From Undibacterium hunanense (GTDB taxonomy: Bacteria; Pseudomonadota; Gammaproteobacteria; Burkholderiales; Burkholderiaceae_D): a DNA stretch of 64,000 bases. Of the stretch, positions 26,367 to 36,905 are shown piece after piece. Where the stretch lies: contig NZ_JACOGF010000010.1 in the NCBI RefSeq assembly GCF_014284335.1, positions 62,001 to 126,000 on the forward strand, written 5' to 3'. A program made the translations under genes and the position numbers. Within the stretch, counting starts at the first letter, position 1. Each line of letters opens with the position of its first letter. The notes beneath the pieces were generated by a model. That model was given only the letters and a program-made list of their open reading frames with translations, was not told where the DNA came from and made no database searches.

Positions 26367-26530
26367 AGAACCTGTTTGCGATCTGTAGCGAGCGTGCGTC
26401 AGCGAGGTTAAGGGTAACAAAAACGCAGCACAAAAAGCGGAATGTACTCTGGTACATGAGCATTTTGAGCAGCACATGAGCCCCGCATGGACTCCGATTA
26501 CGTACGCGCTTAAGATCACAAATAGGTTCT
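26367..26530. repeat. 164-bp palindromic dispersed element (MITE-like)
   Basis: The ends are inverted repeats AGAACCTGTTTGCGATCT and AGATCACAAATAGGTTCT (16 of 18 paired). The interior has a secondary GTAC-centred palindrome (ACTCTGGTAC region). It lies in the leader of the CysB-like gene and upstream of the patatin gene. A spurious frame crosses it. Terminal arms resemble those at 58816 in the AACCT core. Confidence 0.65.
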
Positions 26531-26622
26531 TATGCAATTAAACATAGGTTAACATGATTTAATATGCATCCATTAGTATATAGACCCTGAGCCCAGAATT
26601 CCATGTTTCCACACTGTCTGAC

Positions 26623-28884
26623 ATGTATAAACCACTTTTACTGTTAATTTTGAGCTTCACAAGTTGCATGTTGACATCAAATTATGTCCATGCAGAAAGC
26701 CTGACTGTACAACCGCCACAGCCAAGAAATCCCCGCATATGCCTGGCCCTGTCGGGTGGCGGTGCCCGTGGCTTTGCACATGTCGGTGTATTGAAGGTAC
26801 TGGAAGAGTTGCGTATACCCATCGACTGTATCGCTGGCACCAGCATGGGTGCAGTGGTCGGTGGCCTGTATGCTGCCGGCCTGTCAGCCACTGAAATCGA
26901 AAGCCGCCTGGATGCCCTGAAGCTCAATGATATTGCCCTGGACCGTGTGGAACGACGCTACCTGCCACAATCCGTGCGTGAGGAAGATGAACAATACCCG
27001 CTGGGAGCGACCCTGGGTCTGAGCGCCAATGGCGTGCGTCTGCCAGCCGGTGTGGTACAGGCATCCCAGTTTCAGGAATTATTGCAGAACTAGACTGCGC
27101 ATCTGCAGCCAGACATCGATTTTGACCGCCTGCCCATCCCCTTCCGTACGGTTGCCACAGATATGGAAACCGGCAAAATGGTGATTTTCAGCAAGGGGCC
27201 ATTGCACAAGGCCATACGCGCCAGTATGGCAGCACCTGGCGTTTTCGCGCCCATAGAAATTGATGGCCGCCTGTTGTCAGATGGTGGCCTGGTCAGGAAC
27301 CTGCCGGTGGATATTGCCCGCAAGATGGGCGCCGACATCGTTATTGCCGTCAACATCGGCACTCCCTTATTGCCACGCGATCAGTTGCTGACCCTGTTCA
27401 ATGTCAGCCAGCAAATGGTCAACATTCTCACTGAACAAAATGTGGAGGCCCAGAAAGCCTTGCTGAACGCGAATGATATTTTGATAGAACCCAATCTGGG
27501 CAATATCAGTTTCATGGATTTTGGCCGTTCCAGAGAAGCCGTGGTCATCGGTGAACAGGTCACACGCGAGCTGGAATCCAGGCTGCAAGCCTACAGCCTG
27601 TCGCCACAGGTGTATGCCATACGTCATCAAATCCGCCTGAACCCGCAATTGCCGAAGATCGATATCCAGTTTGTCGATGTTGCCACCAATGGTGCCGTGC
27701 CTGAAAGCGATATACGGCGCCAGTTGAACATACGCCTGGGCACAGAGTACAAGGCTGAAGATGTCAACCGCAAGCTGTCCATATTGAACAGTGGACGCGA
27801 CTTTGACAGCATCAACCATGAACTAGTGGAACGCGACGGCGAATATGGTATCCGTGTGAATGCCTACGGGCGTAACTGGGGCCCACATTTCCTGCGCTTT
27901 GGTCTGGCGCTCTCGAGTGGATTTGAAGGCACTGGCGGCTTCAAGCTGCAGGTGGGCCATCGTCGCCCCTGGCTGACTGAAGGTGGGCTGGAATGGCGTA
28001 ACGACCTTGAATTTGGTAACAGTCTCAAGCTGCATACCGAACTGCGCCAGCCCCTTTTTGAGCGTGAGGGCATGTATCTGTCGCCATTTGCCGAAATCGG
28101 CCAAAACACCAGGAATCTGTATAGCGGCAATACCCGCGTCGCCGAATATAACTTCCGTAGTGACAAGATAGGTGTGGATCTGGGTATGCGACTGGGTGAC
28201 CAGGGTATACTGGGCGAGGCCAAACTGGGCCTGAACTTCAACAGTTATCGTGTGCGCCCGAAAATTGGCGGTTTTCTGTATCTGAACCCGGATGGCAGCC
28301 TGGGAACAGAGCCCCTGCCCAGCGCCGATCTGCATCAATTGGGCGTGAAGGCGGCATTGGTGATTGACCAGCTCAGCGATGCCAGCTTCCCGCGCTATGG
28401 ATACAAGTTCGACAGCAATGTCTTTTTGGGTACGGACCGGTCACACAATAATTACCAGGAACTGAGCATCAATACGACCTGGGCAAATAGCTGGAACAAC
28501 CACAGCATCAACCTGAAACTGAATGGTGCAGGTTTATTCCAGAGTGATACCGAAATACGCGGCATCGGTTCTACCCTGGGTGGTTTCCAGCAATTGTCAG
28601 CCTATCAGCCAGATCAGTTCACTGGTAACTACATGCTGTATGGCAGCCTGACGTACTTGCTGCGCGCTGTAAAATTTGACCTGGCGGGGCAAAGCCTGTT
28701 CCTTGGCACTTCACTGGAAGCCGGCAATGTCTGGAACAAACGCAGTGAAATCTCCACAGCCTCACTGCGCAAGAGCGCCAGCCTGTTTGCCGGTTTCAAC
28801 AGCTTCATCGGGCCGATTTATCTGGGCTTTGCAGTGGGTCCGGCAGGTGCCAAGAATGTCTTCTTCCAGATGGGACGGCAATAG
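26623..28884 (+). pseudogene. PlpD-like patatin / type Vd autotransporter, interrupted by in-frame TAG
   Basis: The composite frame of about 753 codons is PlpD-shaped: a signal peptide, a patatin phospholipase domain (oxyanion GGGARGF, nucleophile GTSMG, catalytic SDGGLVRN), a POTRA-like domain (PKIDIQFVDVATNGAVPESD onward), and a C-terminal 16-strand-type barrel ending FQMGRQ. A single TAG at 27091-27093, after FQELLQN, breaks it between the two catalytic residues. Coding continues in the same frame (AHLQPDIDFDRLPIP). No other lesion is visible. If truly stop-coded, the N-terminal part lacks the catalytic Asp and the barrel lacks a signal peptide. A sequence error or amber suppression is possible. 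Confidence 0.8.
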
Positions 28885-28902
28885 ACGCAGGATGCAGGCG
28901 GT

Positions 28903-30069
28903 TTAACCGCCATAGGCATACACAAACTTGCCAGCCTGGATCTTGCCCATGACGCGTGAGCGCTGGTCCAGGCCTACGTGGTCAGTCGGACTCATCGTGA
29001 TGACACCCTGCGGCACCACCAGCTCTTTGGTATTTTCGAGCGCATTGCGTAAAGCCTGCCTGAAAGCTTTGGTGCCAGGCTGCGCGACCTTCAATGCGAG
29101 GGGAATCGCATTCGCCATCAGCATATAGGCACCCCAGGCATCACCGGCAAACTGGGTTACAGTGCCCGGCCCATAAGCAGTTTCATATTTTTGGGCGAAA
29201 TCAACTGAGACTTTCCTGACCGGATTTTTTTCCGGCAATTGCCGGGCCACCACTGCTGGGCCTGTAGGAAAAAGCGTGCCTTCAACATCCTTGCCGCCCA
29301 GCTTCAAAAATTCCAGACTGGCGATACCGTGGGTCTGATAGATTTGTGATTTATAGCCACGCTCTATCAGTGTCCTTTGCGGCAATACGGCGGGTGTGCC
29401 TGATCCTGCGATCAGGACTGCATCCGGCCTGGCAGACATCATCTTCAATACCTGGCCGGTGACGCTGGTATCCGTCCTGGCAAAGCGCTCATTCGCCACG
29501 ATAGTGATATGGCGCAGTTCCGCCAGTTTGGAAAACTCACGCCACCAGCCTTCCCCATAGGCATCGGCAAACCCGATAAAGGCGACGGTTTTAATGCCGT
29601 GATCCGCCATGTGCTGGGTCAGGATAGTCGTCATATGGGTATCATTCTGCGGCATCTTGAATACCCAGGCACGCTTCGCATCCATGGGTTCGACAATGCT
29701 GGCAGAAGCTGCCAGGGCCAGTAGCGGTGTTTCGTTTTCAGCTACCACATCCAGCAAGGCCAGGGCATTCGGCGTGGTATTGGGGCCGATGATGATATCG
29801 ACTTTTTCTTCTGCGATCAGTTTCCTGACATTCTTGACTGCATTGCCCGGGTCAGTGGCATCATCCAGCAAAATGTATTCAACCTTCTTGCCTGCGATTT
29901 CTTTTGGCCACAGCAAAATGGCGTTTTTGGACGACGACCCGATGGCAGCAGCCGGGCCCGTCGTCGACAGATTAATACCCACCTTGATCTGGGCCGTGGC
30001 GGACAGACAGGCCATGCTCATGGCGGCCAGCACGGCAGCACGCAAACTGCAGGAAAAAACAGGCGACAT
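28903..30069 (-). CDS. ABC transporter substrate-binding protein, LivJ-like
   Basis: This is a 388-residue periplasmic binding protein of the branched-chain amino acid/amide (type I) family. A signal peptide ends at LSATAQ, followed by IKVGINLSTTGPAAAIG, DDATDPGNAVKNVRKLI, IIGPNTTPNALALLDVV and FIGFADAYGEGWW. No permease or ATPase genes are adjacent. Upstream on the same strand is an FAH-family hydrolase, so the ligand may be an aromatic acid or related compound; this is inferred. The C-terminal part is normal in length. Confidence 0.85.
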   Translation of the reverse strand: MSPVFSCSLRAAVLAAMSMACLSATAQIKVGINLSTTGPAAAIGSSSKNAILLWPKEIAGKKVEYILLDDATDPGNAVKNVRKLIAEEKVDIIIGPNTTPNALALLDVVAENETPLLALAASASIVEPMDAKRAWVFKMPQNDTHMTTILTQHMADHGIKTVAFIGFADAYGEGWWREFSKLAELRHITIVANERFARTDTSVTGQVLKMMSARPDAVLIAGSGTPAVLPQRTLIERGYKSQIYQTHGIASLEFLKLGGKDVEGTLFPTGPAVVARQLPEKNPVRKVSVDFAQKYETAYGPGTVTQFAGDAWGAYMLMANAIPLALKVAQPGTKAFRQALRNALENTKELVVPQGVITMSPTDHVGLDQRSRVMGKIQAGKFVYAYGG

Positions 30070-30128
30070 ACACTACTCCACTAAAAAAGGTCGGGCCGTA
30101 TCTTGATATCAGCAATTGAAATGGCAGC

Positions 30129-31115
30129 TCAGCCGTGTTGCTCAACCACGCTTTGTTCTATCGCACCGAAAATCGATTTGCCATTTTTATCCAGCATCTC
30201 TATCTTGATGCTGTCACCAAATTTCATGTAAGGCGTGACCGGCTCGCCGACGGCGATCATTTCCAGCGCACGTTTTTCTGCGATACAGCTATAGCCCTTG
30301 GCGGCGTCCTTGTTGGATACCGTACCGGACCCGACGATGGTGCCGGCACGGGCATTTCTGGTCTTGCACAAATGGGTAATAAGTTGCGGGAAAGAAAACA
30401 CCATGTCCACGCCTGCATTCGGCTGCCCGACCAGCATGTTATTGAGGCTGGAACGCAAGGGCAGATGCACTTTACCCTCTTTCCAGGCATCGCCCAGTTC
30501 ATCCGGCGTCACCGCTACCGGGGAAAAACTGGAGGCTGGCTTGGACTGGAAAAAGCCAAAACCCTTGGCCAGCTCTGCCGGTATCAGATTGCGCAACGAC
30601 ACATCATTCACCAGCATCAGCAGGCGTATATGTTCGGCAGCGTTCTGCACCTTGACACCCATGGGTACATCACCGGTGATCACCGCGATTTCACTTTCGA
30701 AATCGATACCCCATTCTTCCGAGGCCATGACGATATCATCCTGTGGCCCGATAAAATCATCGCTGCCACCCTGGTACATCAGCGGGTCATGCCAAAAACT
30801 GTCAGGCATGTCGGCGCTTCTGGCCTTGCGCACCAGTTCGACATGATTGACGTAGGAAGAGCCGTCTGCCCACTGAAAAGCACGCGGCAGCGGTGCCATG
30901 CACTTGCTGGCATCAAAATCAAAGCTGTTGGCAGCCCGCCCGCCGTTCAGGCGTGCATACAGTTCATCCAGCTGGGGTGCCATGAAATTCCAGTCATCCA
31001 GCGCCCGCTGCAAGGTCGGTGCCATGCCATCGGCAATGCAGGCTGTCTTCAAATCGCGGGATACCACCAGCAACTGACCATCGCGCGAACCATCCTTAAG
31101 TGTTGCAAGCTTCAT
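30129..31115 (-). CDS. Fumarylacetoacetate hydrolase family protein
   Basis: This is a 328-residue FAH-fold hydrolase or decarboxylase. Recognisable parts are MKLATLKDGSRDGQLLVVSR at the N-terminus, the metal-ligand region DDIVMASEEWGIDFESEIAV and ARAGTIVGSGTVSNKD. Members cleave fumarylacetoacetate or related C-C bonds in aromatic catabolism. The ATG at 31115 has AGAGG five bases upstream and replaces a longer frame. It is adjacent to the LivJ-like protein with a 59-base gap, likely one transcript. Which diketoacid it cleaves is not known. Confidence 0.85.
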   Translation of the reverse strand: MKLATLKDGSRDGQLLVVSRDLKTACIADGMAPTLQRALDDWNFMAPQLDELYARLNGGRAANSFDFDASKCMAPLPRAFQWADGSSYVNHVELVRKARSADMPDSFWHDPLMYQGGSDDFIGPQDDIVMASEEWGIDFESEIAVITGDVPMGVKVQNAAEHIRLLMLVNDVSLRNLIPAELAKGFGFFQSKPASSFSPVAVTPDELGDAWKEGKVHLPLRSSLNNMLVGQPNAGVDMVFSFPQLITHLCKTRNARAGTIVGSGTVSNKDAAKGYSCIAEKRALEMIAVGEPVTPYMKFGDSIKIEMLDKNGKSIFGAIEQSVVEQHG

Positions 31116-31357
31116 AAATCCTCTGTTTTTATCCACATATTCCCGATTTTACATGATCAAAAACCGGAAACTGTCAGGAAACCGACATGCCATACGACTA
31201 ATCACACATTTAGCTGGCGCTACAGGCCAGTTTTGGTATGCTCGAATGCGCCATCTTCAGTGCCGTTCCATCCATAAAACCGGATAAACCACTGAAGCCA
31301 GCAGCCAGAATTGCTCCGTAGTTTCCTAACTCATTGTTTTATATAGGAATCACTATC

Positions 31358-33121
31358 ATGAATTTCAGCAATCTCAAGATCAGGGTACGCCTCAGTTTTG
31401 GTTTTGGCCTCACCCTGCTGACCATGCTGTTAATGGTCAGTATCAGCGTCGTCAGGCTTAATGAAATTGCTACGCGCAATAAGCAGATACTGGAAAACGA
31501 TGCCGTTGGCGTCACCAGTGCTCTGGAAATTTCTGCCATCATCCAGGAAAACGGTAGCCGCACGCTGGAATTGTTCATCACACCGGATCAAAACGCACGC
31601 ACCCAGCAATATGGCAGCATCGACGCCAATAAAAAGAAAATCACGGCCTTGCTGGACATACTCAAGAAGCTGGCACAAACCCCGAAAGAGAAAGATGCCG
31701 TTGACAAACTGGTGGCTTCCAATGCAGCGTTTGTCACGGCCTTCAGCAAGACCGGCGATCTGATAGAGCTTGATCAAAAAGACGAAGCCGTGGCAATGAT
31801 GGGCAAGATCACCTTTCCTGCCCTGAAACAATCGCTGACCGACATCCAGGCCCTGAGCGACATCAAAAAATCCGACATGGCAGCGAATGGCGAAGAAATC
31901 AAGAACATCATCATGTTCTCGCGCAACCTGATGGTCATCCTGGGCATCATCGCCCTCATCCTCAGCGCTGCCGTTGCCACCTGGATTGCACGTTCAATTA
32001 CCGGACCGCTGGATGCTGCCGTCAAGGTCGCAACCCGGGTCGCCAATGGAGACCTGACAGGCAAGATAGAAGTCCGTTCCCGCGATGAAACCGGGCAATT
32101 GCTGAGTGCCCTGGCCGACATGAACAATAGCCTGGTGATGACCATCAGCCAGGTACACAACAGCACCGAAATGATTTCCACCGCCTCCAGCGAAATCGCC
32201 TCCGGCAATGCCGACCTGTCTGGCCGCACCGAATCGCAGGCCAGCTCGCTGGAAGAAACCGCGTCATCGATGGAAGAACTGACATCAACCGTCAAACAAA
32301 ATGCGGACAATGCCCGTCAGGCCAATCAACTGGCGATATCGGCATCTGAAGTGGCAACCAAGGGCGGCCATATCGTTGGCCAGGTAGTCAACACCATGGG
32401 TTCGATCAAGGATAGTTCGGGCAAGATTGTCGATATTATCGGTGTGATCGACAGTATTGCCTTCCAGACCAATATCCTGGCCCTGAATGCCGCTGTCGAA
32501 GCAGCACGTGCCGGTGAACAGGGACGCGGCTTTGCCGTTGTGGCCGCCGAAGTCAGGAACCTGGCGCAGCGTAGCGCCAGTGCTGCCAAAGAAATCAAGA
32601 CCCTGATCGATGACTCGGTAGAAAAGGTCAACCTCGGTAACAAGCTGGTCGATGAGGCCGGCATGACCATGGATGAGATTGTGACCTCCATCAAGCATGT
32701 GGCCGACATCATGAGTGAAATCACTGCTGCCAGCCAGGAACAAAGTGCAGGCATAGAGCAAGTCAATCTCGCCATTTCCCACATGGATGAAATGACGACA
32801 CAAAACGCCGCACTGGTTGAACAGGCATCGGCTGCGGCCGAAAGCATGCAGGAACAGGCCGGCGCACTGGCACAGGCCGTCAGTGTATTCAAACTGGATG
32901 TTACCCAAAAAGCCACGGTGCCGCTTAGTATCAACACTATCCGCACTACCAACACTATCAGCACTATCAACAACTCGCACACCGCTGCCAGGCCTGTCCA
33001 AGCACAGTCAAAATCGGGCCAAACGATAGCCAGGTCCACCGCTTCAGTCAAACCTGCGCTAAAACAATCTTCCATGGAAAAACCGGCTACGGGCGCAAAT
33101 TCAGACTGGGAAGAATTCTAA
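31358..33121 (+). CDS. Methyl-accepting chemotaxis protein, 4-helix-bundle sensor
   Basis: This 587-residue chemoreceptor has TM1 near residues 12-32 ([17 protein letters not shown]), a periplasmic helical bundle to about 190, TM2 near 193-213 ([17 protein letters not shown]), a HAMP domain, and the signalling hairpin [20 protein letters not shown]. The tail after a Ser/Thr-rich linker ends NSDWEEF, a CheR-docking-type pentapeptide shared with the receptor at 13581. The start at 31358 follows TAGGAAT. It is divergent from the FAH gene. No chemotaxis kinase genes are nearby. Ligand unknown. Confidence 0.9.
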   Translation: MNFSNLKIRVRLSFGFGLTLLTMLLMVSISVVRLNEIATRNKQILENDAVGVTSALEISAIIQENGSRTLELFITPDQNARTQQYGSIDANKKKITALLDILKKLAQTPKEKDAVDKLVASNAAFVTAFSKTGDLIELDQKDEAVAMMGKITFPALKQSLTDIQALSDIKKSDMAANGEEIKNIIMFSRNLMVILGIIALILSAAVATWIARSITGPLDAAVKVATRVANGDLTGKIEVRSRDETGQLLSALADMNNSLVMTISQVHNSTEMISTASSEIASGNADLSGRTESQASSLEETASSMEELTSTVKQNADNARQANQLAISASEVATKGGHIVGQVVNTMGSIKDSSGKIVDIIGVIDSIAFQTNILALNAAVEAARAGEQGRGFAVVAAEVRNLAQRSASAAKEIKTLIDDSVEKVNLGNKLVDEAGMTMDEIVTSIKHVADIMSEITAASQEQSAGIEQVNLAISHMDEMTTQNAALVEQASAAAESMQEQAGALAQAVSVFKLDVTQKATVPLSINTIRTTNTISTINNSHTAARPVQAQSKSGQTIARSTASVKPALKQSSMEKPATGANSDWEEF

Positions 33122-33147
33122 ACAATATCCAGATCGCAGATAGAAAA

Positions 33148-33172
33148 ACAGCTCCCTAATCCGGAGCTGTCT
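33148..33172 (+). terminator. Hairpin after the chemoreceptor gene
   Basis: ACAGCTCC (33148-33155) and GGAGCTGT (33163-33170) form a perfect 8-bp stem with a 7-base loop. Only a weak T-rich tail follows (CTTCAGTTTA). It lies between the convergent receptor and EF-hand-like genes. Confidence 0.55.
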
Positions 33173-33203
33173 TCAGTTTAACCATTCACATCACTGATAT
33201 TCT

Positions 33204-34298
33204 CTACACCGACAAATCCACTTGCTGCAGACTATGCGCCTTGCCATCTTCACTCAACCACACGCCGGAAGAACGGATTTGTCCATCCGATTTATTTTGC
33301 GCATTGTTCAGAGAAAACTGGGTACTGGCATTGCCCAGATACAGGGCGCCGACATTCGCCTGTTTCAGTGTTTGCAACTGGTCATGACCGGCACTGTCCT
33401 TGGTCCATACTTTCAGCTTCTGGTAGATCGCATCATTTTCATCTATCCAGTGATTGCCGTCGCTGTCGTAAGCCGCCAGCTCAGCAAAACCATTGCCGGT
33501 GCCAGGCCCAAATAATTCAGATCCATTATTGATCTTGCCGTCATTGTTTTTATCCAGCGCCAGAAAACCCGCGCCCTGGACAAAGGAGATATTTTCTTTG
33601 GTGCCGTCACCATTCAGATCAAAGGCAAATTTCTGTGATGTCAACTGAGCAGAATTGCCGGCAAAATTGATGACCAGGGGATCCACTTTTTTGGCATCAC
33701 CAAGACGGATGTGGGTATCGCTTTCTTCGTGATAACTGCGGTTTAGTTCGAAAGACAGATCAAAACTGATTTCCTTGTTGTCGGCTGTGACGATTTTTCC
33801 GCTGGCCTTGAAAGAAGTCTGCTCGGTTTCGGTATAAGACTCGTGCGTATCGACCTCGACACCCCAGCCTGCCTTGGCGGCTGCTGATGGCTGCGCCGGT
33901 GCTGCTGCCGTTGTATCGCCGGCTGGCGAGGCTGTACCTGCCGCGGCGCTTGACTGCACATCGGCACTGCTTAAGGTATTGATTTTCTTGCCGGTCATCA
34001 GCTCGATGATGTATCTGATCAAACGTATGCGTGGGTCATTGTCGGCCTCGTCAGTCGCCTTTTGTACTGCATCAGCCTCAGCAGTCGAACTTGCCGGTGC
34101 CGCCTGGGCGGCACGTGCAGCATCAGAAATCTGCACACTGCTGGACGCATTCTGCAAATTTGCGGGTAAAGCCGTATTGCGCCCTTCAAAATCGGGACGC
34201 GTATCACCTATCCAGGCACGCAGTTTTTCTTGGGTCTCCAGTGTACTGCTGGCGACATGACTGGATGACAGGGATATGTCAGAGGAAACAATTTTCAC
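33204..34298 (-). CDS. Protein with EF-hand-like calcium motifs, unknown function
   Basis: This is a 364-residue protein. The N-terminal third is Ala/Ser-rich with no signal peptide. The C-terminal half carries calcium-loop-like motifs: FDLNGDGTKENISF, LDKNNDGKINNGSELFG and YDSDGNHWIDEND. This DxDGDG-style series resembles EF-hand or dockerin loops found in proteins of unknown role in related bacteria. It likely binds calcium; the partner is unknown. The preceding 458 bases hold no gene. It ends close to the chemoreceptor terminator. Confidence 0.65.
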   Translation of the reverse strand: MKIVSSDISLSSSHVASSTLETQEKLRAWIGDTRPDFEGRNTALPANLQNASSSVQISDAARAAQAAPASSTAEADAVQKATDEADNDPRIRLIRYIIELMTGKKINTLSSADVQSSAAAGTASPAGDTTAAAPAQPSAAAKAGWGVEVDTHESYTETEQTSFKASGKIVTADNKEISFDLSFELNRSYHEESDTHIRLGDAKKVDPLVINFAGNSAQLTSQKFAFDLNGDGTKENISFVQGAGFLALDKNNDGKINNGSELFGPGTGNGFAELAAYDSDGNHWIDENDAIYQKLKVWTKDSAGHDQLQTLKQANVGALYLGNASTQFSLNNAQNKSDGQIRSSGVWLSEDGKAHSLQQVDLSV

Positions 34299-34756
34299 GA
34301 TGCGCTCCCGCCTTGCACTAAAAATACATATTGAATATCGAGAACTGGCAATGACAGTTTGTTGTGCTACTTTTCAAACCACAATACCTTGCCATCGCAG
34401 CCCATGCAGGGACGCGACCACGCATGACGTGCATGCCTGATGCCAGTTTTAAGGGCACGCAAACCCTGGTCTGATGAGCGTCCAGACGAAATGTGCGTGA
34501 TCACATGTTCTAACGGTCAAAGTTGAAAAAGCTTTATAGAAAAATGCAAAGAAAGACTGACTTTGTTGATGAACTGAATGGAACCTCTGACATATTGCAT
34601 GGTCTATCAACGCACCGTGGAGCACCAGAACTCACTTCAAAAATAAATTTGCGCTTAATACAAACAAGAAAATGCGAAATAAGAAAATGCAAATAAGGAA
34701 ATGAGTTCTGCTAAGCTTGCCAATTATTTTTCAATCTACTTTTCCAGAAAGTTCAC
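34299..34756. other. Intergenic gap
   Basis: No coding frame is supported in this 458-base gap. It holds the element bounded at 34627-34709 and AT-rich stretches with repeated AAATGCRAA runs near 34670. A promoter for the DUF885 gene is likely near its right end; no clear boxes were seen. Confidence 0.5.
34627..34709. repeat. 83-bp element with inverted ends
   Basis: AGAACTCACTT at one end pairs with AAATGAGTTCT at the other (one mismatch). The interior has near-tandem AATGCGAAATAAG and AATGCAAATAAGG. The same AGAACTCACTTCAA run occurs at 23942, and GAACTCATT arms occur at 12289, suggesting a small dispersed family. Confidence 0.4.
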
Positions 34757-36601
34757 ATGAGCAGATTACGCTCCTTAAGCAGCATCCTTCTTTCTGCAGG
34801 CTTACTGAGTTCAGTCAGTCTGCTGGCGAATGCCGCAACAGAACAAGCCATGCCCGCAAGCAAAGTCAGTGCAAAAGTCAGTGCTGAGGTCAGCGCCAAA
34901 GCAAGCAGGCAACTCAATGCCCTGGCTGAACAGTATTACGACAAACAGGCTGCCTTCGAGCCCATAGGGGCATCCTACAATGGCGATACCCGCTTTGACG
35001 ACAAGCTGCCCATGACCATTGCACCTGCAGTCAAGGCGAAACAGGTCGTCATGTGGCAGGATATCGCTACCAGGCTCGCCAGCATCAATCGCCATGCGCT
35101 GACCGTTGCCGATGCGGTCACCTATGATTGCCTGGATTTTGAAATCCATGCCAATCTCGACATGAGCAAGTTTGATAATCAGTTATTGCCACTGAATCAA
35201 ATGGACAGCCTGCCGGTCACATTGGCACAATTTGCCTCCGGTCAAAGTGCCCAGCCTCTGAAAACGGTTAAACAATACCGGATATTCCTGCGTCGCCTGC
35301 AGCAATTACCGCTATGGCTGACGCAGGCCAGCAGCAATATGCGTGAAGGCATGCAGCGTGGCGTCGTATTGCCCAAAGCACTGGTGGTCTCTGCCTTGCC
35401 GCAATTTGCACAATTGGCAAGTGGCAAAGTCGACGATCATGCCTATTACGCCCCGATCAAGAATTTCCCTGCCGGCTTTTCAGCGACTGAAAAGCAAGCC
35501 TTGAGCAAAGAATACCGTCTGGCACTAAACAACCAGATCTTGCCGGCGTTGCGCCAGTTCAATCAGTTTCTGTCTACGGATTACCTGGCCGGTAGTCGCA
35601 GCAGCAGTGGCTGGAGCGCCCTGCCCAATGGCGATATCTGGTACCGCGCCTGGGTCAAAGACCAGACCACAACCGATATGACGCCAGAACAAATCCACGC
35701 TCTGGGCCAGAAAGAAGTGGCACGCATACAAAGTGAGTTTGTTGCCCTTGGACCCAAACTTGGCTACCAGGGTGACCCGGTTGGCTTGCCCGCATGGATA
35801 GACACGCAACGCCAGTATCGCCCTTACAAGACAGAGGCCGAGGTACTGGAAGGCTATCGCCAGATAGAAAGCAAGGTCAAAGCCAAACTGCCTGCCCTGT
35901 TTGACAAGATGCCCAAGGCCCCGCTGGATATTCGTGCCGAACCTGAAATCAGCCGCCAAACGGCATCCGATCATTACACCCAGCCTGCGTTTGACGGTTC
36001 CCGTCCTGGCGTATTCTGGGCGGTCATCAATGATCCGGCCGATTACAGCACGACAGGCATGACGACCCTGTATCTGCATGAAGGCCAGCCCGGCCACCAT
36101 TTTCACCTGGCAAGATCACAAGAACTGGATATACCCAAATTCCGCAAGTTTGGCGGCAACAATGCATATACCGAAGGCTGGGCCCTGTATGCAGAAACCC
36201 TGGGCAGGGAAATGGGCTTGTTTGAGAACGATCCCAATGCCTACCTGGGTCACCTGACCGACGAGCTGCTGCGTGCCACCCGCCTGGTGGTAGATACCGG
36301 CCTGCATTCCAAAGGCTGGACACGTGAACAAGCCATCGCCTACCAACAGGCTACCCTGGGTTACAGTGAAGCCGCATCACGCCAGGCAACAGAACGTTAT
36401 ATGGCCTGGCCGGGTCAGGCACTTGGCTACAAGATAGGCTCGCTGAAAATCATGGAATTGCGCCAGAGAGCCAGCACGGCACTCGGTCCGCGCTTCGATT
36501 TACGACAGTTCCATGACGTCATTCTCAGTGATGGCACCTTGCCGCTGGCCTTGTTGGAAGCCAAGGTGGATAAATGGATAGCCAGCCAAAAGACAAATTG
36601 A
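34757..36601 (+). CDS. DUF885 family protein (predicted metallopeptidase-like), exported
   Basis: This is a 614-residue protein with a signal peptide (SILLSAGLLSSVSLLANA). DUF885 proteins share a zinc-peptidase-like fold. Here the motif HEGQPGHHFHLARS occupies the place of the HExxH-type site, followed by NAYTEGWALYAETLG with its downstream Glu. Substrates are unknown; family members are often called secreted dipeptidyl carboxypeptidase-like. The protein is monocistronic, followed by a 101-bp dispersed element. Length is normal for the family. Confidence 0.82.
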   Translation: MSRLRSLSSILLSAGLLSSVSLLANAATEQAMPASKVSAKVSAEVSAKASRQLNALAEQYYDKQAAFEPIGASYNGDTRFDDKLPMTIAPAVKAKQVVMWQDIATRLASINRHALTVADAVTYDCLDFEIHANLDMSKFDNQLLPLNQMDSLPVTLAQFASGQSAQPLKTVKQYRIFLRRLQQLPLWLTQASSNMREGMQRGVVLPKALVVSALPQFAQLASGKVDDHAYYAPIKNFPAGFSATEKQALSKEYRLALNNQILPALRQFNQFLSTDYLAGSRSSSGWSALPNGDIWYRAWVKDQTTTDMTPEQIHALGQKEVARIQSEFVALGPKLGYQGDPVGLPAWIDTQRQYRPYKTEAEVLEGYRQIESKVKAKLPALFDKMPKAPLDIRAEPEISRQTASDHYTQPAFDGSRPGVFWAVINDPADYSTTGMTTLYLHEGQPGHHFHLARSQELDIPKFRKFGGNNAYTEGWALYAETLGREMGLFENDPNAYLGHLTDELLRATRLVVDTGLHSKGWTREQAIAYQQATLGYSEAASRQATERYMAWPGQALGYKIGSLKIMELRQRASTALGPRFDLRQFHDVILSDGTLPLALLEAKVDKWIASQKTN

Positions 36602-36905
36602 TGCAGATTTGACTTATTTTGCATTGCTTGATTGACCTGCAACATTATCTGAAGCAGAATGAAATGAAATAAACGGGACTTACAAAAACCACTCCATCTG
36701 CGTTACAGCTGCTGGCCGTACTGTTGGGACTGCCTTCACCGCTGTACTTTGATGTGACAATGTTGTGTAAGTCCTCATCAATTCATTCTGTTTAAGATAC
36801 ATGGGGACCAGGTCACAAGCAGTTGCAAGGCCACGCCTCCCTGACGGACGGGCAGAAGATATGCCCACACTCATGTTTGTTTAATTTGTGCAAAAGACAT
36901 CTGCG
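36602..36905. other. Intergenic gap with dispersed element
   Basis: The gap between the DUF885 and HDOD genes is occupied mainly by the 101-bp element at 36675-36775. No frame is supported. Confidence 0.5.
36675..36775. repeat. 101-bp palindromic dispersed element, copy B
   Basis: The ends are GGGACTTAC and GTAAGTCCT. The sequence aligns over its full length with the reverse complement of 39905-40005 (shared stretches CTGCGTT-CAGCT, GCCGTACT and the GACAAT-TTG end). Both copies are 101 bases long. Confidence 0.75.

Noticed and set aside
26331-26537. Minus-strand frame ahead of the CysB-like gene as a longer N-terminus or separate gene
   Set aside because: It lies inside the palindromic element at 26367-26530 and does not resemble the CysB N-terminus.
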